Positions 42,477-51,817 of a stretch of 64,000 bases of DNA are shown piece by piece (within the stretch, counting starts at the first letter, position 1; every line of letters starts with the position of its first letter). The notes beneath the pieces were generated by a model. It ran no database searches. It saw nothing but the letters and a program-made list of their open reading frames with translations, and was not told the origin of the DNA. The translations under genes and the position numbers were made by a program. Source of the DNA: an uncultured Lachnospiraceae bacterium (GTDB taxonomy: Bacteria; Bacillota; Clostridia; Lachnospirales; Lachnospiraceae); the NCBI GenBank assembly GCA_947591155.1, contig CANQDA010000004.1, forward strand, positions 1-64,000, written 5' to 3'.

Positions 42477-42531
42477 ACGAGGCCGAAAGTCTGAAATTGC
42501 AGGGCATTCAGATTTTCGGCCTCGTTTTTTG
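42477..42531 (+). terminator. Terminator after ftsH
   Basis: ACGAGGCCGAAAGTCTGAA and TTCAGATTTTCGGCCTCGT form a long stem with one bulge, followed by TTTTTG. It ends the tilS-hpt-ftsH operon. Confidence 0.92.
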
Positions 42532-42869
42532 CGTGGCGCGGATACATCAGATGAATCATTACAGAATCAGATATTTAAAAGAAAAAAGGTAATGAAGTAT
42601 GGTACTTCATTACACGATATGACACGTCTGAAACATCAAATACGGTGAGATTTTAACATCTTGATTATCGAATGTCAACTGTTCGAGAGACTTTTATAAA
42701 TATTTCCAGAAATAAAGACTGATACTTTCAAACATATTGTCGACATTTTCTGACATATCAATGTCGTTTAAAGACTTCATAGACTCCATGGTCAGCCTGA
42801 CCAGGGGTATTGACGATGAAAAGTATTAAATGATAAAACAGCATTCCCTTTCGGATCATTACACACAAA
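42532..42869. other. Non-coding AT-rich gap with palindromes
   Basis: No gene seen. GTAATGAAGTA TGG TACTTCATTAC (42589-42613) is a perfect inverted repeat with 11-bp arms, and TGGTCAG C CTGACCA (42789-42803) one with 7-bp arms. Neither has a T-run or an adjacent start codon. They may be orphan operators or mobile-element remains. Confidence 0.5.
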
Positions 42870-43227
42870 GCCTCCCGTTTACCTTCCTGCCTTCCTTCCT
42901 TCCTGCTTCGCCTTATTGTTCATGTCCTGGACTGCCTTACACATCAACCACCTCCGCATCTTCGTCAATATCAATTTGCGTGTTTGTACACACCGATTAC
43001 TGGACTCCCACTTCGGCCTCATTGCCAAAGGGGACAGCGATCTCTGTCGTATCAAGTTCCTGAAGTTTATAAGGATCGATTATCTGCTTGCTTATCCCTG
43101 TCTGGGAACTCCCGGCAGGGATTTTTCCCCCGGAACGGTTGTGTGCAAGATCAGACGCGGAGCGGGTCAGATCATCAAGGTGTTTATCCCAGGACAAACA
43201 GGTGATATGCAATGCATTTCTGCCCAT
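42870..43227 (-). pseudogene. Decayed Rpn-type (PD-(D/E)XK) transposase fragment
   Basis: Read on the minus strand, 43227-42997 encodes DPYKLQELDTTEIAVPFGNE, typical of the middle of this family, followed by an in-frame stop, then TQIDIDEDAEVVDV and, after a frameshift, CKAVQDMNNKAKQEGR, the usual charged C-terminal tail. Part of the body is missing. It is a relic of a family that has an intact member just downstream. The identification rests on motif memory, not a search. Confidence 0.5.
43092..43144 (+). repeat. Duplicate of the hairpin-promoter block found at 44458-44511
   Basis: ATCCCTG, then GGGAACTCCCGGCAGGGA, a T-run and CGGAACGGTTGTGT occur here and at 44458-44511 in the same orientation with only a few changes. 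The copy here has lost pairing in its left arm (CTGTCTGGG against CTGCCGGGG). It probably marks a past duplication of the transposase locus. Confidence 0.7.
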
Positions 43228-43382
43228 CAGAAATGTCTGGGTATATTGTTAAGAGTAGCGTCCCGCTTTCAGAACATTGTCTAATTTTGTCGACCAAATC
43301 TCCTTGCATTTCTTGTTGAACTGCGTTAATATGATTTCACACATCATTTATAAATACATCTATAACACTTATGGGAGGCATC

Positions 43383-44396
43383 ATGGAAAACAGATTGAAA
43401 CAGTATTTCCCGATGATTCACGAAAGAGAAAATCTATTGAAGTACATACAATCGACCCCGGCGCTCTTGCAGCAGTTCAACAATTGGCGGTCCCAGCAAC
43501 AGGAAGAATTCCTTGATTTCTGTAGCGGGGTTCGGGGCGTTAAGATTTTATATGATTCCTTTTTCAAAGAGATTCTGAACCCGGAATACACGCCCCAGCG
43601 GCTCAACCGCCTGCTCTCCGTCCTGCTCAGGACGAATGTGAAGATCAAATATGTCCTTCCAGGCGATTCCACCCGCATCGCGGACGAGGGTTCCCTGCTG
43701 ATCATGGATATTGTCGTGGAGCTCGATGACGGCAGTCTGGCTGATGTCGAGGCTCAGAAGCTCGGATATGCCTTTCCTGGTCAGCGCAGCGCCTGCTATT
43801 CCGCAGATCTTTTGTTGCGTCAGTACAAGCGGCTCCGCGACGAGAGGAAAAAGAAATTCAGCTATTATGAGATCAAAGAGGTCTATACCATCGTCTTCAT
43901 GGAGGAAAGCCCTGTGGAATTCAGGGAATTCCCGGAGAATTATCTGCATTATTTCGAGCAGCGCTCCGACACCGGACTGGAGCTGGATCTTTTGCAGAAA
44001 TATCTGTTCATTCCACTTGACATTTTCGGTCAGAACATTCAAAATAAGGGTATCAGAAGCGAAACCGAGGCGTGGCTTGCGTTCCTCAGTCAGGACGACC
44101 CGGAGACGATCCTCCGGTTGATCGATACCTATCCGGGATTCAGGCCCATGTACGAAGATGTGTACCGTCTTTGCCAGAATGTGGAGAAGATTATGGGAAT
44201 ATTTTCAGAAGAGTTGCGGATACTTGACCGGAATACTGTACAGTACATGATGGATGAGATGCAGGCGGAGATCGACAGCCAGAAAGCAGAGATAGATAGC
44301 CAGAAGGCGAAGATAAATAACCAGAAGGCGGAGATCGACAGCCAGAAAGCGGAGATCGAGCGCCTCAAGCAGATAATTGATGAAATTCAAAAATAA
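43383..44396 (+). CDS. Rpn-family PD-(D/E)XK nuclease / putative transposase
   Basis: 337 residues from ATG 43383 (GGGAGG upstream). The N-terminal half is a PD-(D/E)XK domain: IMDIVVELDDGSLADVEAQ, with the Asp and E-x-Q pair as catalytic residues, followed by RSACYSADLL. Rpn proteins promote recombination, and some act as phage-defence nucleases. The C-terminus (about 295-330) consists of five 7-residue units of the type AEIDSQK, encoded by 21-bp tandem repeats (44265-44369), forming a coiled coil whose length may vary between strains. It ends before a strong terminator. Confidence 0.85.
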   Translation: MENRLKQYFPMIHERENLLKYIQSTPALLQQFNNWRSQQQEEFLDFCSGVRGVKILYDSFFKEILNPEYTPQRLNRLLSVLLRTNVKIKYVLPGDSTRIADEGSLLIMDIVVELDDGSLADVEAQKLGYAFPGQRSACYSADLLLRQYKRLRDERKKKFSYYEIKEVYTIVFMEESPVEFREFPENYLHYFEQRSDTGLELDLLQKYLFIPLDIFGQNIQNKGIRSETEAWLAFLSQDDPETILRLIDTYPGFRPMYEDVYRLCQNVEKIMGIFSEELRILDRNTVQYMMDEMQAEIDSQKAEIDSQKAKINNQKAEIDSQKAEIERLKQIIDEIQK

Positions 44397-44460
44397 TTCC
44401 TATGAGATACTTTGCGGGAAGTATATGTCAAAGGAAGGAAAGATAGCAGAGATTTCTTTA

Positions 44461-44496
44461 TCCCTGCCGGGGAACTCCCGGCAGGGATTTTTTTTG
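44461..44496 (+). terminator. Terminator after the Rpn-family gene
   Basis: CCCTGCCGGG GAAC TCCCGGCAGGG followed by ATTTTTTTT: a 10-bp GC-rich stem with a perfect T-tract. Confidence 0.92.
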
Positions 44497-44505
44497 CCGG
44501 AACGG

Positions 44506-44534
44506 TTGTGTAATTCCCGGATTTAGTATAGAAT
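44506..44534 (+). promoter_or_regulatory. Likely promoter of the GH13 gene
   Basis: TTGTGT (44506-44511) and TAGAAT (44529-44534) with a 17-bp spacer, 28 bp before the start codon. Confidence 0.4.
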
Positions 44535-44561
44535 GTTATGCAGGATGATCAGGAGGCGGGC

Positions 44562-46664
44562 ATGGATCAGAAGACGAAATCATTTGTACAGAAGGTAAAA
44601 TACATGCTTCTCATGCGCCCCGTATTCAATATGGGGGCGCTGTTTTCCGATGAGACGGAGAACTACGTGTCGCCGATGGAGCCGAAGCCGGGCGACACCG
44701 TGACGATCCGCATCCGCACGCTGCGGGACAACGTGGACGCGGTCTACTTCATCAGCGGTGCGAGGAAAGAACTCATGTCGCTCGAGCGCGCGGAGGGTCG
44801 GTTCGATTATTATGCGATTCAGATCGAGTTGGGCGACGAGCCGCTCTATTACTATTTCGAGATACAGGACGGGCAGGCCCGCTGCTTCTACAACAAATGC
44901 GGCGTGTCCCGGGACCTTCAGCAGAACAAGTCCTTCTGTCTGTGTCCGGGTTTTTCGACGCCGGACTGGGCGAAGGGGGCGGTCATGTACCAGATCTACA
45001 CAGACCGTTTCCGCAACGGAGACCCGACCAACGACGTGGAGACAAACGAGTATATCTACATTGGGGAAGGGACGAGCAAGGTCGAGGACTGGAACAAGAT
45101 CCCGGCGGCCATGGGAGTGCGGGAGTTCTATGGCGGAGATCTTCAGGGCGTGCTCGACAAGCTGGACTATCTTCAGGAGCTCGGCGTGGAGGTGATCTAC
45201 TTCAATCCACTGTTCGTCTCGCCCTCAAATCATAAATACGACATTCAGGACTATGATTACATCGATCCTCATTTCGGAAAGATTGTTCGTGACGAGGGGG
45301 ATGTTGTGCGCGACTGGGAGCGGGGTAACCGCGGCGCCACGCGCTACATCAACCGCGTGACCGGGCTCGACAATCTGGAGGCGAGCAACGAGCTCTTCAT
45401 TAAACTGGTGGAGGAGCTGCACAGAAGGGGCATGCGGGTGATCCTGGACGGGGTGTTCAACCACTGCGGTTCCTTCAACAAATGGATGGACCGGGAGCGG
45501 ATCTACGAGCACCAGGAAGGCTATGAGAAGGGAGCCTACATCGCGGCCGACAGTCCGTACCGCAGTTTTTTCCGTTTTCAGAATGAGCACGAGTGGCCGT
45601 ACAATCCATTCTACGACGGATGGTGGGGGCACGACACGCTGCCGAAGCTGAACTATGAGGAGTCGCCGGATCTTGAGCGCTATATTCTGGAGATCGCGCG
45701 GAAATGGGTGTCGCCGCCGTACAACGTGGACGGCTGGAGGCTCGACGTGGCGGCCGATCTCGGATACAGTCCGGAGTACAATCATGAATTTTGGAGAAAG
45801 TTCCGCAAAGCGGTCAAGGATGCGAATCCGGACGCGTTGATCCTCGCGGAGCACTACGGCGATCCCGTGAGCTGGCTCGCGGGAGATCAGTGGGACACAG
45901 TCATGAATTACGACGCGTTCATGGAGCCGGTCACCTGGTTTTTCACCGGCATGGAGAAGCACAGCGACGAGTTCCGCCCGGATCTTCTGGGAAATGTGGA
46001 TCATTTCATCGGGGCGATGCGCTACCACATGGCAAGCTTTATGACTCCCTCCCTGCAGGTGGCGATGAATGAGCTGTCCAATCACGATCACTCGCGTTTC
46101 CTCACGAGGACGAACCACAAGGTCGGGCGGATCGACGTGCTCGGCGGCGAGGCGGCGAGCCAGAATATCCGGCCGGAGATCATGCGCGAGGCGGTCGTCA
46201 TGCAGATGACCTGGCCGGGCGCGCCGACGATCTATTACGGGGATGAGGCAGGCGTCTGCGGCTTCACGGATCCGGACAACCGCCGGACGTATCCGTGGGG
46301 GCATGAAGATGAGATGATGCTGGAATTCCACAGGGCGATCATCGCGCTGCACAAAAAGTATTCCGTGCTGAAGAAGGGTTCGCTGAAATTTTTGTTCGCG
46401 AACTACAATTGTCTGGCGTACGGCAGGTTCGATCTTGAGACGCAGATCGTCGTGGCGTTCAACAACAACGACGAGCCTCGGGAATTCCGCGTTCCGGTGT
46501 GGCAGGTGGGCGCGGACAATCACCAGGTGATGGAGCGGATCTTCTATACGAACCGGGAAGGCTTCAGCGAGGAGCCGGTGGTCTATCCGGTACACGCAGG
46601 GGAGATCGATATCCTGCTTGCGCCGACTTCCGCCGCAGTATTGCTGGCGGTGCCGGCCACCTGA
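44562..46664 (+). CDS. GH13 alpha-amylase family enzyme (neopullulanase/cyclomaltodextrinase-like)
   Basis: 700 residues from ATG 44562 (AGGAGG upstream; an in-frame ATG at 44538 precedes that site). An N-terminal beta-sandwich (about 30-135) as in neopullulanases is followed by the TIM barrel: region I DGVFNHCG, region II GWRLDVA with the nucleophile Asp near 395, region III ILAEHYG with the acid Glu near 430, region IV SNHDHSR near 508. No signal peptide, so it acts in the cytoplasm on imported maltodextrins or cyclodextrins. A small C-terminal beta domain closes the protein. Confidence 0.92.
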   Translation: MDQKTKSFVQKVKYMLLMRPVFNMGALFSDETENYVSPMEPKPGDTVTIRIRTLRDNVDAVYFISGARKELMSLERAEGRFDYYAIQIELGDEPLYYYFEIQDGQARCFYNKCGVSRDLQQNKSFCLCPGFSTPDWAKGAVMYQIYTDRFRNGDPTNDVETNEYIYIGEGTSKVEDWNKIPAAMGVREFYGGDLQGVLDKLDYLQELGVEVIYFNPLFVSPSNHKYDIQDYDYIDPHFGKIVRDEGDVVRDWERGNRGATRYINRVTGLDNLEASNELFIKLVEELHRRGMRVILDGVFNHCGSFNKWMDRERIYEHQEGYEKGAYIAADSPYRSFFRFQNEHEWPYNPFYDGWWGHDTLPKLNYEESPDLERYILEIARKWVSPPYNVDGWRLDVAADLGYSPEYNHEFWRKFRKAVKDANPDALILAEHYGDPVSWLAGDQWDTVMNYDAFMEPVTWFFTGMEKHSDEFRPDLLGNVDHFIGAMRYHMASFMTPSLQVAMNELSNHDHSRFLTRTNHKVGRIDVLGGEAASQNIRPEIMREAVVMQMTWPGAPTIYYGDEAGVCGFTDPDNRRTYPWGHEDEMMLEFHRAIIALHKKYSVLKKGSLKFLFANYNCLAYGRFDLETQIVVAFNNNDEPREFRVPVWQVGADNHQVMERIFYTNREGFSEEPVVYPVHAGEIDILLAPTSAAVLLAVPAT

Positions 46665-46790
46665 GCACAGACGATCTGCGCACGATCTGCAAGAAATACA
46701 GCCGTATTTCACTTTTCAATCAGAAATGTTCCGTATAGAATGATAGAATCATATAAATAGTAAGATAGAATCTGTCTGGGCAAACAGTCG

Positions 46791-46823
46791 AAACCGGCAA
46801 GCTGAGATGTTCTTGCCGGTTTT
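46791..46823 (+). terminator. Hairpin between GH13 gene and ddl
   Basis: AAACCGGCAAG and CTTGCCGGTTT with a 10-nt loop and a TTTT-containing tail. Probably ends the GH13 transcript; alternatively it lies in the ddl leader. Confidence 0.65.
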
Positions 46824-46858
46824 GGAATTCGCAGACAGCAAGAAAGGGGAAATTTTGT

Positions 46859-47956
46859 ATGAATATCGTCGTTCTGGCAGGAGGGATCAGCACGGAGAGA
46901 GAGATATCGATCGTCTCGGGGACGATGGTGTGCAAGGCGCTGCGTGAGAAAGGACATCGGGCGATCCTTCTGGACGTGTACTGCGGGGACAGCAGGATCC
47001 TGATTTCCAGCGGTCTGGGGGCGTCAGGATGTGAACTGGCAAGCTCCGAACAGGAGCGCAGTCAGATGACGGCAAGCCTCTTCCCGGATACATACGATGT
47101 AGACGCTGCAGCCGCCTACATGCGTTCCTTTGACGACAGGATATCAGAGATGAAACGGACGAGACGGGAATTTTTCGGCCCGAACGTGCTCGCGCTCTGC
47201 GAGGCGGCAGACGTCGTCTTCATGGCGCTGCACGGCGAGGACGGCGAGGGCGGCAAGGTGCAGGCGGCGTTCGACCTGACGGGGATCTGCTACACCGGTT
47301 CCGGCGCGCTCGGAAGCGCGGTCGCGATGGACAAAGAACTTTCCAGAAAGCTGTTTGCTGCGGACGGCATACCGACAGCGGAGGGTATCGTCCTGAGACG
47401 AAATGAAGTACATAAGGCTGCTGTCGAGAATGGAGTCGGACTCCCCTGTGTCGTGAAGCCGTGTTGCGGAGGCTCCAGCGTGGGCGTGGAGATCGCGCGG
47501 ACACAGGAGGAGTATGAGAAGGCGCTCGAGACGGCGTTCGGCTACGAGAAGGAGGTCGTCGTGGAGCAGTACATTGAGGGCCGGGAATTCTCGGTCGGGG
47601 TGATCGAGGGAAAGGCGTACCCGATCATCGAGATTGCGCCGCTGGTCGGTTTTTACGATTATAAAAATAAATATCAGGCAGGCTCCACGGTCGAGACCTG
47701 TCCGGCGCAGCTTGACGCCGACAAGACGGCCGAGATGCAGCGCTACGCCGAGATGGCGTACCGGACGCTGAAGCTGGAGTGCTACGCGCGGATGGATTTC
47801 ATGATGGCGAAGGACGGCAATCTCTACTGTCTGGAGGCCAACACGCTTCCGGGCATGACGCCGACGAGCCTGCTTCCGCAGGAGGCGGCGGCGCTCGGCA
47901 TGGATTTCCCGGCGCTGTGCGAGCAGCTGATCGAGGTGTCGCTGCGCGGGGAATAA
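46859..47956 (+). CDS. ddl: D-alanine--D-alanine ligase
   Basis: 365 residues. ATP-grasp ligase with AGGISTEREIS at the N-terminus, HGEDGEGGKVQ, the central PCCGGSSVGVE loop near 200, the YDYKNKY omega-loop, and the C-terminal EANTLPGMTPTS. The Tyr in the omega-loop indicates D-Ala-D-Ala rather than D-Ala-D-Lac specificity. A 30-residue insertion (about 58-90) lengthens the N-terminal domain compared with many Ddl proteins. It is followed by murF, which uses its product. Confidence 0.95.
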   Translation: MNIVVLAGGISTEREISIVSGTMVCKALREKGHRAILLDVYCGDSRILISSGLGASGCELASSEQERSQMTASLFPDTYDVDAAAAYMRSFDDRISEMKRTRREFFGPNVLALCEAADVVFMALHGEDGEGGKVQAAFDLTGICYTGSGALGSAVAMDKELSRKLFAADGIPTAEGIVLRRNEVHKAAVENGVGLPCVVKPCCGGSSVGVEIARTQEEYEKALETAFGYEKEVVVEQYIEGREFSVGVIEGKAYPIIEIAPLVGFYDYKNKYQAGSTVETCPAQLDADKTAEMQRYAEMAYRTLKLECYARMDFMMAKDGNLYCLEANTLPGMTPTSLLPQEAAALGMDFPALCEQLIEVSLRGE

Positions 47957-48077
47957 AACAGAGGGAAGATAAAAGAAAAAGTGTGCGATATGGCCGCGGG
48001 ATGAATGGGCATATGCGGACGGGATGCATAGCTATATAGAGAAGTCAGAAGAAATCGAACAGAAGGACAGAAAAGAT

Positions 48078-49574
48078 ATGAAAGGATTGACTCTGGAACG
48101 AATCGCGCAGGTGTGCGGCGGTACCTACACGGGAAAAAAAGAGGATCTGGGACGCGAGATCACGATGATCACGACGGACAGCCGGAAGGCGGAGGCTGGA
48201 GGGCTGTTCGCGGCGATCAAGGGCGAGCGCGTGGACGGACATGATTTCATCCCCTCTGTGCTTGCGCAGGGGGCGCTTGTCGTGCTCGGCGAGCGGGAGC
48301 CTTCCCAATGGCAAAAGCAGCCGGAAGCGGAAAAAGGCTCCGTATCTGCCGCGCCGGACGACGGGAGTCTTTCCGGTATGGCAGGAAACTACATTCAGGT
48401 GCCCTCGACGGTCGAGGCGCTCGGGGCGATCGCGGAGTATTATCTGGAACAGCTGCAGATCCCGGTGGTCGGGATCACGGGGAGCGTAGGAAAGACGAGC
48501 ACGAAAGAGATGATCGCTGCGGTACTCGCGCAGAAGTACAACGTGCTGAAGACGGACGGGAACTTCAACAACGCGCTCGGGCTTCCGCTCACGATCTTCC
48601 GTCTCCGAAAGGAACACGAGATCGCGGTGCTCGAGATGGGGATCAACCATTTCGGGGAGATGCATGTCCTGGCGAAGATCGCGAAGCCGAACATCTGCGT
48701 GATCACGAACATCGGGGAGTGCCACCTGGAATTCCTCGGGGACCGGGACGGCGTGCTGCGCGCGAAGTCAGAGATCTTCGACTACCTGCGTCCGGACGGG
48801 GCCGTGATCCTGAACGGGGACGATGACAAGCTGGCGCAGCTTCGCGAGGTAAAGGGGATCCGTCCCGTGTTTTTCGGACTCGGCGAAGAGAAAGGCATCG
48901 CCGGAGCGGATGACATTGCCGGTGAGAGCGCGGCGGGCGCGGAAAACAGGATATACGCGGATCACATTGAGAAAAAGGGACTGGACGGGATTGCCTGCCG
49001 GATCCATACCGGGAAGGGATTGTTCGATGTGCAGATCCCGATTCCGGGACTTCACATGGTGCGAAACGCGCTGGCCGGAACAGCCGTCGGGCTTCAGTGC
49101 GGCCTGACCCCGGAGCAGATCCGGGCCGGGATCGAGAGCCTGCAGCCCCTGGGCGGAAGATTCCACATCATACATACAGAAAATTATACAATCATCGACG
49201 ACTGTTACAACGCAAACCCGATGTCGATGAGAGGTTCCCTGGAGGTGCTTCAGGATGCGCTCGGCCGCAGGGTCGCGATCCTCGGGGATATGGGAGAGCT
49301 CGGGGCGAACGAAACGCAGATCCACCGTGAGCTCGGGGAGTACGCGGGCGGACTCGATATCGACTGCTGTATCTGCGTCGGGCTGCTCTGCCGCCATATG
49401 GCGGAGGGGATACGTTCGGCGAACCCGGAGCTGGAGACGATATATTTTGAAGATCCGGAGGCTTTGCTCGCGAATCTTCTGCGGCTTTTGAAGAAGGGAG
49501 ACACGGTGCTTGTGAAGGCGTCCCACTTCATGCATTTCGAGAAGATCGTGGAGCGTTTGCAGGCTGAAAGCTGA
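48078..49574 (+). CDS. murF: UDP-N-acetylmuramoyl-tripeptide--D-alanyl-D-alanine ligase
   Basis: 498 residues from ATG 48078 (an upstream frame extension to 48024 lacks a site). Mur ligase: N-terminal domain with DSRKAEAGGLFAAIKGERVDGHDF, ATP-loop GSVGKTSTKEM near 150, GINHFGEMHVLA, and DCYNANPMSM in the C-terminal region. Two charged insertions (about 75-105 and 275-300) are of low complexity. It adds D-Ala-D-Ala to the wall precursor and is placed after ddl. Confidence 0.95.
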   Translation: MKGLTLERIAQVCGGTYTGKKEDLGREITMITTDSRKAEAGGLFAAIKGERVDGHDFIPSVLAQGALVVLGEREPSQWQKQPEAEKGSVSAAPDDGSLSGMAGNYIQVPSTVEALGAIAEYYLEQLQIPVVGITGSVGKTSTKEMIAAVLAQKYNVLKTDGNFNNALGLPLTIFRLRKEHEIAVLEMGINHFGEMHVLAKIAKPNICVITNIGECHLEFLGDRDGVLRAKSEIFDYLRPDGAVILNGDDDKLAQLREVKGIRPVFFGLGEEKGIAGADDIAGESAAGAENRIYADHIEKKGLDGIACRIHTGKGLFDVQIPIPGLHMVRNALAGTAVGLQCGLTPEQIRAGIESLQPLGGRFHIIHTENYTIIDDCYNANPMSMRGSLEVLQDALGRRVAILGDMGELGANETQIHRELGEYAGGLDIDCCICVGLLCRHMAEGIRSANPELETIYFEDPEALLANLLRLLKKGDTVLVKASHFMHFEKIVERLQAES

Positions 49575-49826
49575 CGTTTCATGCGCTTTGGGAGTCTTTT
49601 CGTGTTTATTTCGTGATTTTTAATAAATTTTTATGGTTTTATTTGGATATGTGTGCTACAATTACTTTAATTTTATCTGTAGACTGGAATTCTATACTTA
49701 CCACATACCAGGTGAAACAGCGAAGCCGTTTCTCTATCCTGAAGACATTTGACCTACGGTATGTTCTGTGGGTATAGAAAGTGGACAACCGTGAAAGGCA
49801 GTTTTTGCACGGAGGAAGTTTTATTC

Positions 49827-50924
49827 ATGGAGTTTTTCAGGAAGCTTAAGGAGAAAGGCGTCGCGCTTGTAAAAGCCGATGTGAGATATGAGGACGAATC
49901 GAATCAGTTCTGCGTCATGGTGCGCGTGTGCCAGATTATGCTGCTGGTATATCTGCTTTTGATCGAGCTGTTTACGATTTTTTTCTGGAAGGGCGGCAAT
50001 CCGTTTCTTGTGCTGCCGTGGATCCCGATCGCCATCGTCGGATTCGTGTCGACCTACCATTTCCGGACGCGGACCGTGTTTCATCTTCTGTCCTGTTTTG
50101 TGATCGCGTGGATCTGGCTGTTTATCCGCTATTTCGGCTGGGATATCGGGGCGCAGCATTTCCTGTATCCGCTTCTGGTGGTGTCCTTTTTCGCGACTTA
50201 CGACAACAGGCGCGGCAAGACGATCTACACGCTGGTGCTTCTGGCGTTCCGGCTTTATCTCTTTCTCTATGTCAGCGAGAAACCGGCGCTCTATCCGCTG
50301 GAGCATGGGACGCAGAGCGCGTTTCAGATCCTGAACATGTTCATGCTGTTTTCGGTTCTCTTTTATGTCTGCTGGACCTTCAGCAACACCAATCAGGAGG
50401 CCGAGAAGAAACTGGCGTACTACAATAAACGGCTGAAGCACGAAGCGCAGACGGATCAGCTCACCGGACTCCTGAACCGGCGCAGCATGATTGAATTTCT
50501 GGAAAAACGGACTTCAGGGAATTCGGAAGAATTCTTAACGATCGCTATCGGAGACATCGACTTCTTCAAGCGGGTGAATGACACGCGCGGGCACAACTGC
50601 GGGGACGAGGTACTCCGCCGGCTCGCGGGGCTGTTCATGAGCTATATGGACGGGAAGGGCATGGTCTGCCGCTGGGGCGGCGAGGAATTCTGCCTGGCGT
50701 TCTTGGAGAACGGAGACGTCGCGCGCAACTATGTGGATGATCTGCGCATGCAGGTGCAGGATATGGAGATCACGGATCCATCCACGGGGGACGTCTTCCA
50801 TGTGACTATGACGTTCGGCGTGGAAGAGTACGACTTTTCCGCTTCGATGACGGAGCTGATCCGGCGGGCGGACGACAAGCTGTACGTAGGAAAGGACAAC
50901 GGGAGGAACTGCACGATCTACTGA
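49827..50924 (+). CDS. Membrane diguanylate cyclase (GGDEF)
   Basis: 365 residues from ATG 49827 (GGAGGAAG upstream). The N-terminal half has about six membrane segments (between residues 33 and 190) with no extracellular domain, similar to membrane-embedded 7TM-like sensors. A short coiled coil leads to a GGDEF domain with intact GGEEF (WGGEEF near 288), DIDFFKRVND and the C-terminal RADDKLY motif. Makes cyclic di-GMP. It lies between murF and pth but seems to have its own control region, with TACAAT at 49657. Confidence 0.9.
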   Translation: MEFFRKLKEKGVALVKADVRYEDESNQFCVMVRVCQIMLLVYLLLIELFTIFFWKGGNPFLVLPWIPIAIVGFVSTYHFRTRTVFHLLSCFVIAWIWLFIRYFGWDIGAQHFLYPLLVVSFFATYDNRRGKTIYTLVLLAFRLYLFLYVSEKPALYPLEHGTQSAFQILNMFMLFSVLFYVCWTFSNTNQEAEKKLAYYNKRLKHEAQTDQLTGLLNRRSMIEFLEKRTSGNSEEFLTIAIGDIDFFKRVNDTRGHNCGDEVLRRLAGLFMSYMDGKGMVCRWGGEEFCLAFLENGDVARNYVDDLRMQVQDMEITDPSTGDVFHVTMTFGVEEYDFSASMTELIRRADDKLYVGKDNGRNCTIY

Positions 50925-50944
50925 CGGCTGTGTGAAGATCTGTA

Positions 50945-50974
50945 TTGACAGGGCGGTGGATGTGTGTGTATGAT
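50945..50974 (+). promoter_or_regulatory. Promoter of the pth-mfd operon
   Basis: TTGACA (50945-50950) and TATGAT (50969-50974) with an 18-bp spacer, about 165 bp before the pth start. Confidence 0.65.
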
Positions 50975-51138
50975 ACCGGCAGAGCCGCAGGGACGGACTG
51001 CGAAGTACCATTCGGAATAGTATGATTTTACTTATAGGGCGGCGGGCAAATGATGTCTTGCCGCCCGTCTCATGGATGGAAATTGGAATGTTTCTGAAGA
51101 AGCTGAGTAAACTATGGAAAAAATCGGAGGAGAAGATC

Positions 51139-51786
51139 ATGTATATCATCGTTGGTCTGGGGAATCCTGGGCCGAAGTATGCGCACACACGGCACAACGC
51201 CGGCTTCGAGTCGATCGACCGGCTGGCCGGGCGGTACGGAATCCGCATTGAGACGGAGAAATTCCGGGCGCTCACCGGCACGGGTGTGATCGAGGGGCAG
51301 AAGGTGCTCCTGCTCAAGCCGCTCACTTTCATGAACTTAAGCGGGGAGAGCGTCCGCGCGGCCTGCGAGTTCTATAAGATCGACCCGGAGGAAGCGCTGA
51401 TCGTCCTCTACGACGACATCAGCCTGACGCCTGGGCAGCTGCGCATACGGGCAAAAGGCAGCGCTGGCGGACACAACGGGATCAAAAATATCATCAGTCA
51501 GCTTGGCACGCAGGAGTTCCTACGCGTGAAGATCGGCGTCGGGGAGAAACCTGCGGAATGGGATCTGGTCGATTATGTGCTGAGCCGTTTTTCAAAGGAG
51601 GAGCAGCCGGAGATGGACGAGGCGTTCGACCGCGCCGCGCAGGCGGCGGCGAAACTGCTCAGCGAGGACGTTGACCGGGTGATGAACGAATTCAATACGC
51701 GCAGGGAAAGCCGTACGGAGGAGGGCCTGCGAGAGAAAAAAGCGAAACCTCAGGAGAGAGAAGCGAAGCCGCAGGAGAGTGTATAG
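51139..51786 (+). CDS. pth: Peptidyl-tRNA hydrolase
   Basis: 215 residues from ATG 51139 (CGGAGGAG upstream; the frame extends to 51022 without a site). Motifs YIIVGLGNPGPKYAHTRHNAGF with catalytic His20, LLKPLTFMNLSG, YDDISL with catalytic Asp, and GSAGGHNGIKNI. It releases peptides from prematurely dropped peptidyl-tRNA. The C-terminus carries an extra charged tail of about 25 residues (KPQEREAKPQESV). pth-mfd order is conserved in Firmicutes. Confidence 0.95.
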   Translation: MYIIVGLGNPGPKYAHTRHNAGFESIDRLAGRYGIRIETEKFRALTGTGVIEGQKVLLLKPLTFMNLSGESVRAACEFYKIDPEEALIVLYDDISLTPGQLRIRAKGSAGGHNGIKNIISQLGTQEFLRVKIGVGEKPAEWDLVDYVLSRFSKEEQPEMDEAFDRAAQAAAKLLSEDVDRVMNEFNTRRESRTEEGLREKKAKPQEREAKPQESV

Positions 51787-51817
51787 CCGGTTCAGACTTT
51801 ATGGAGAGAGGACGTTT

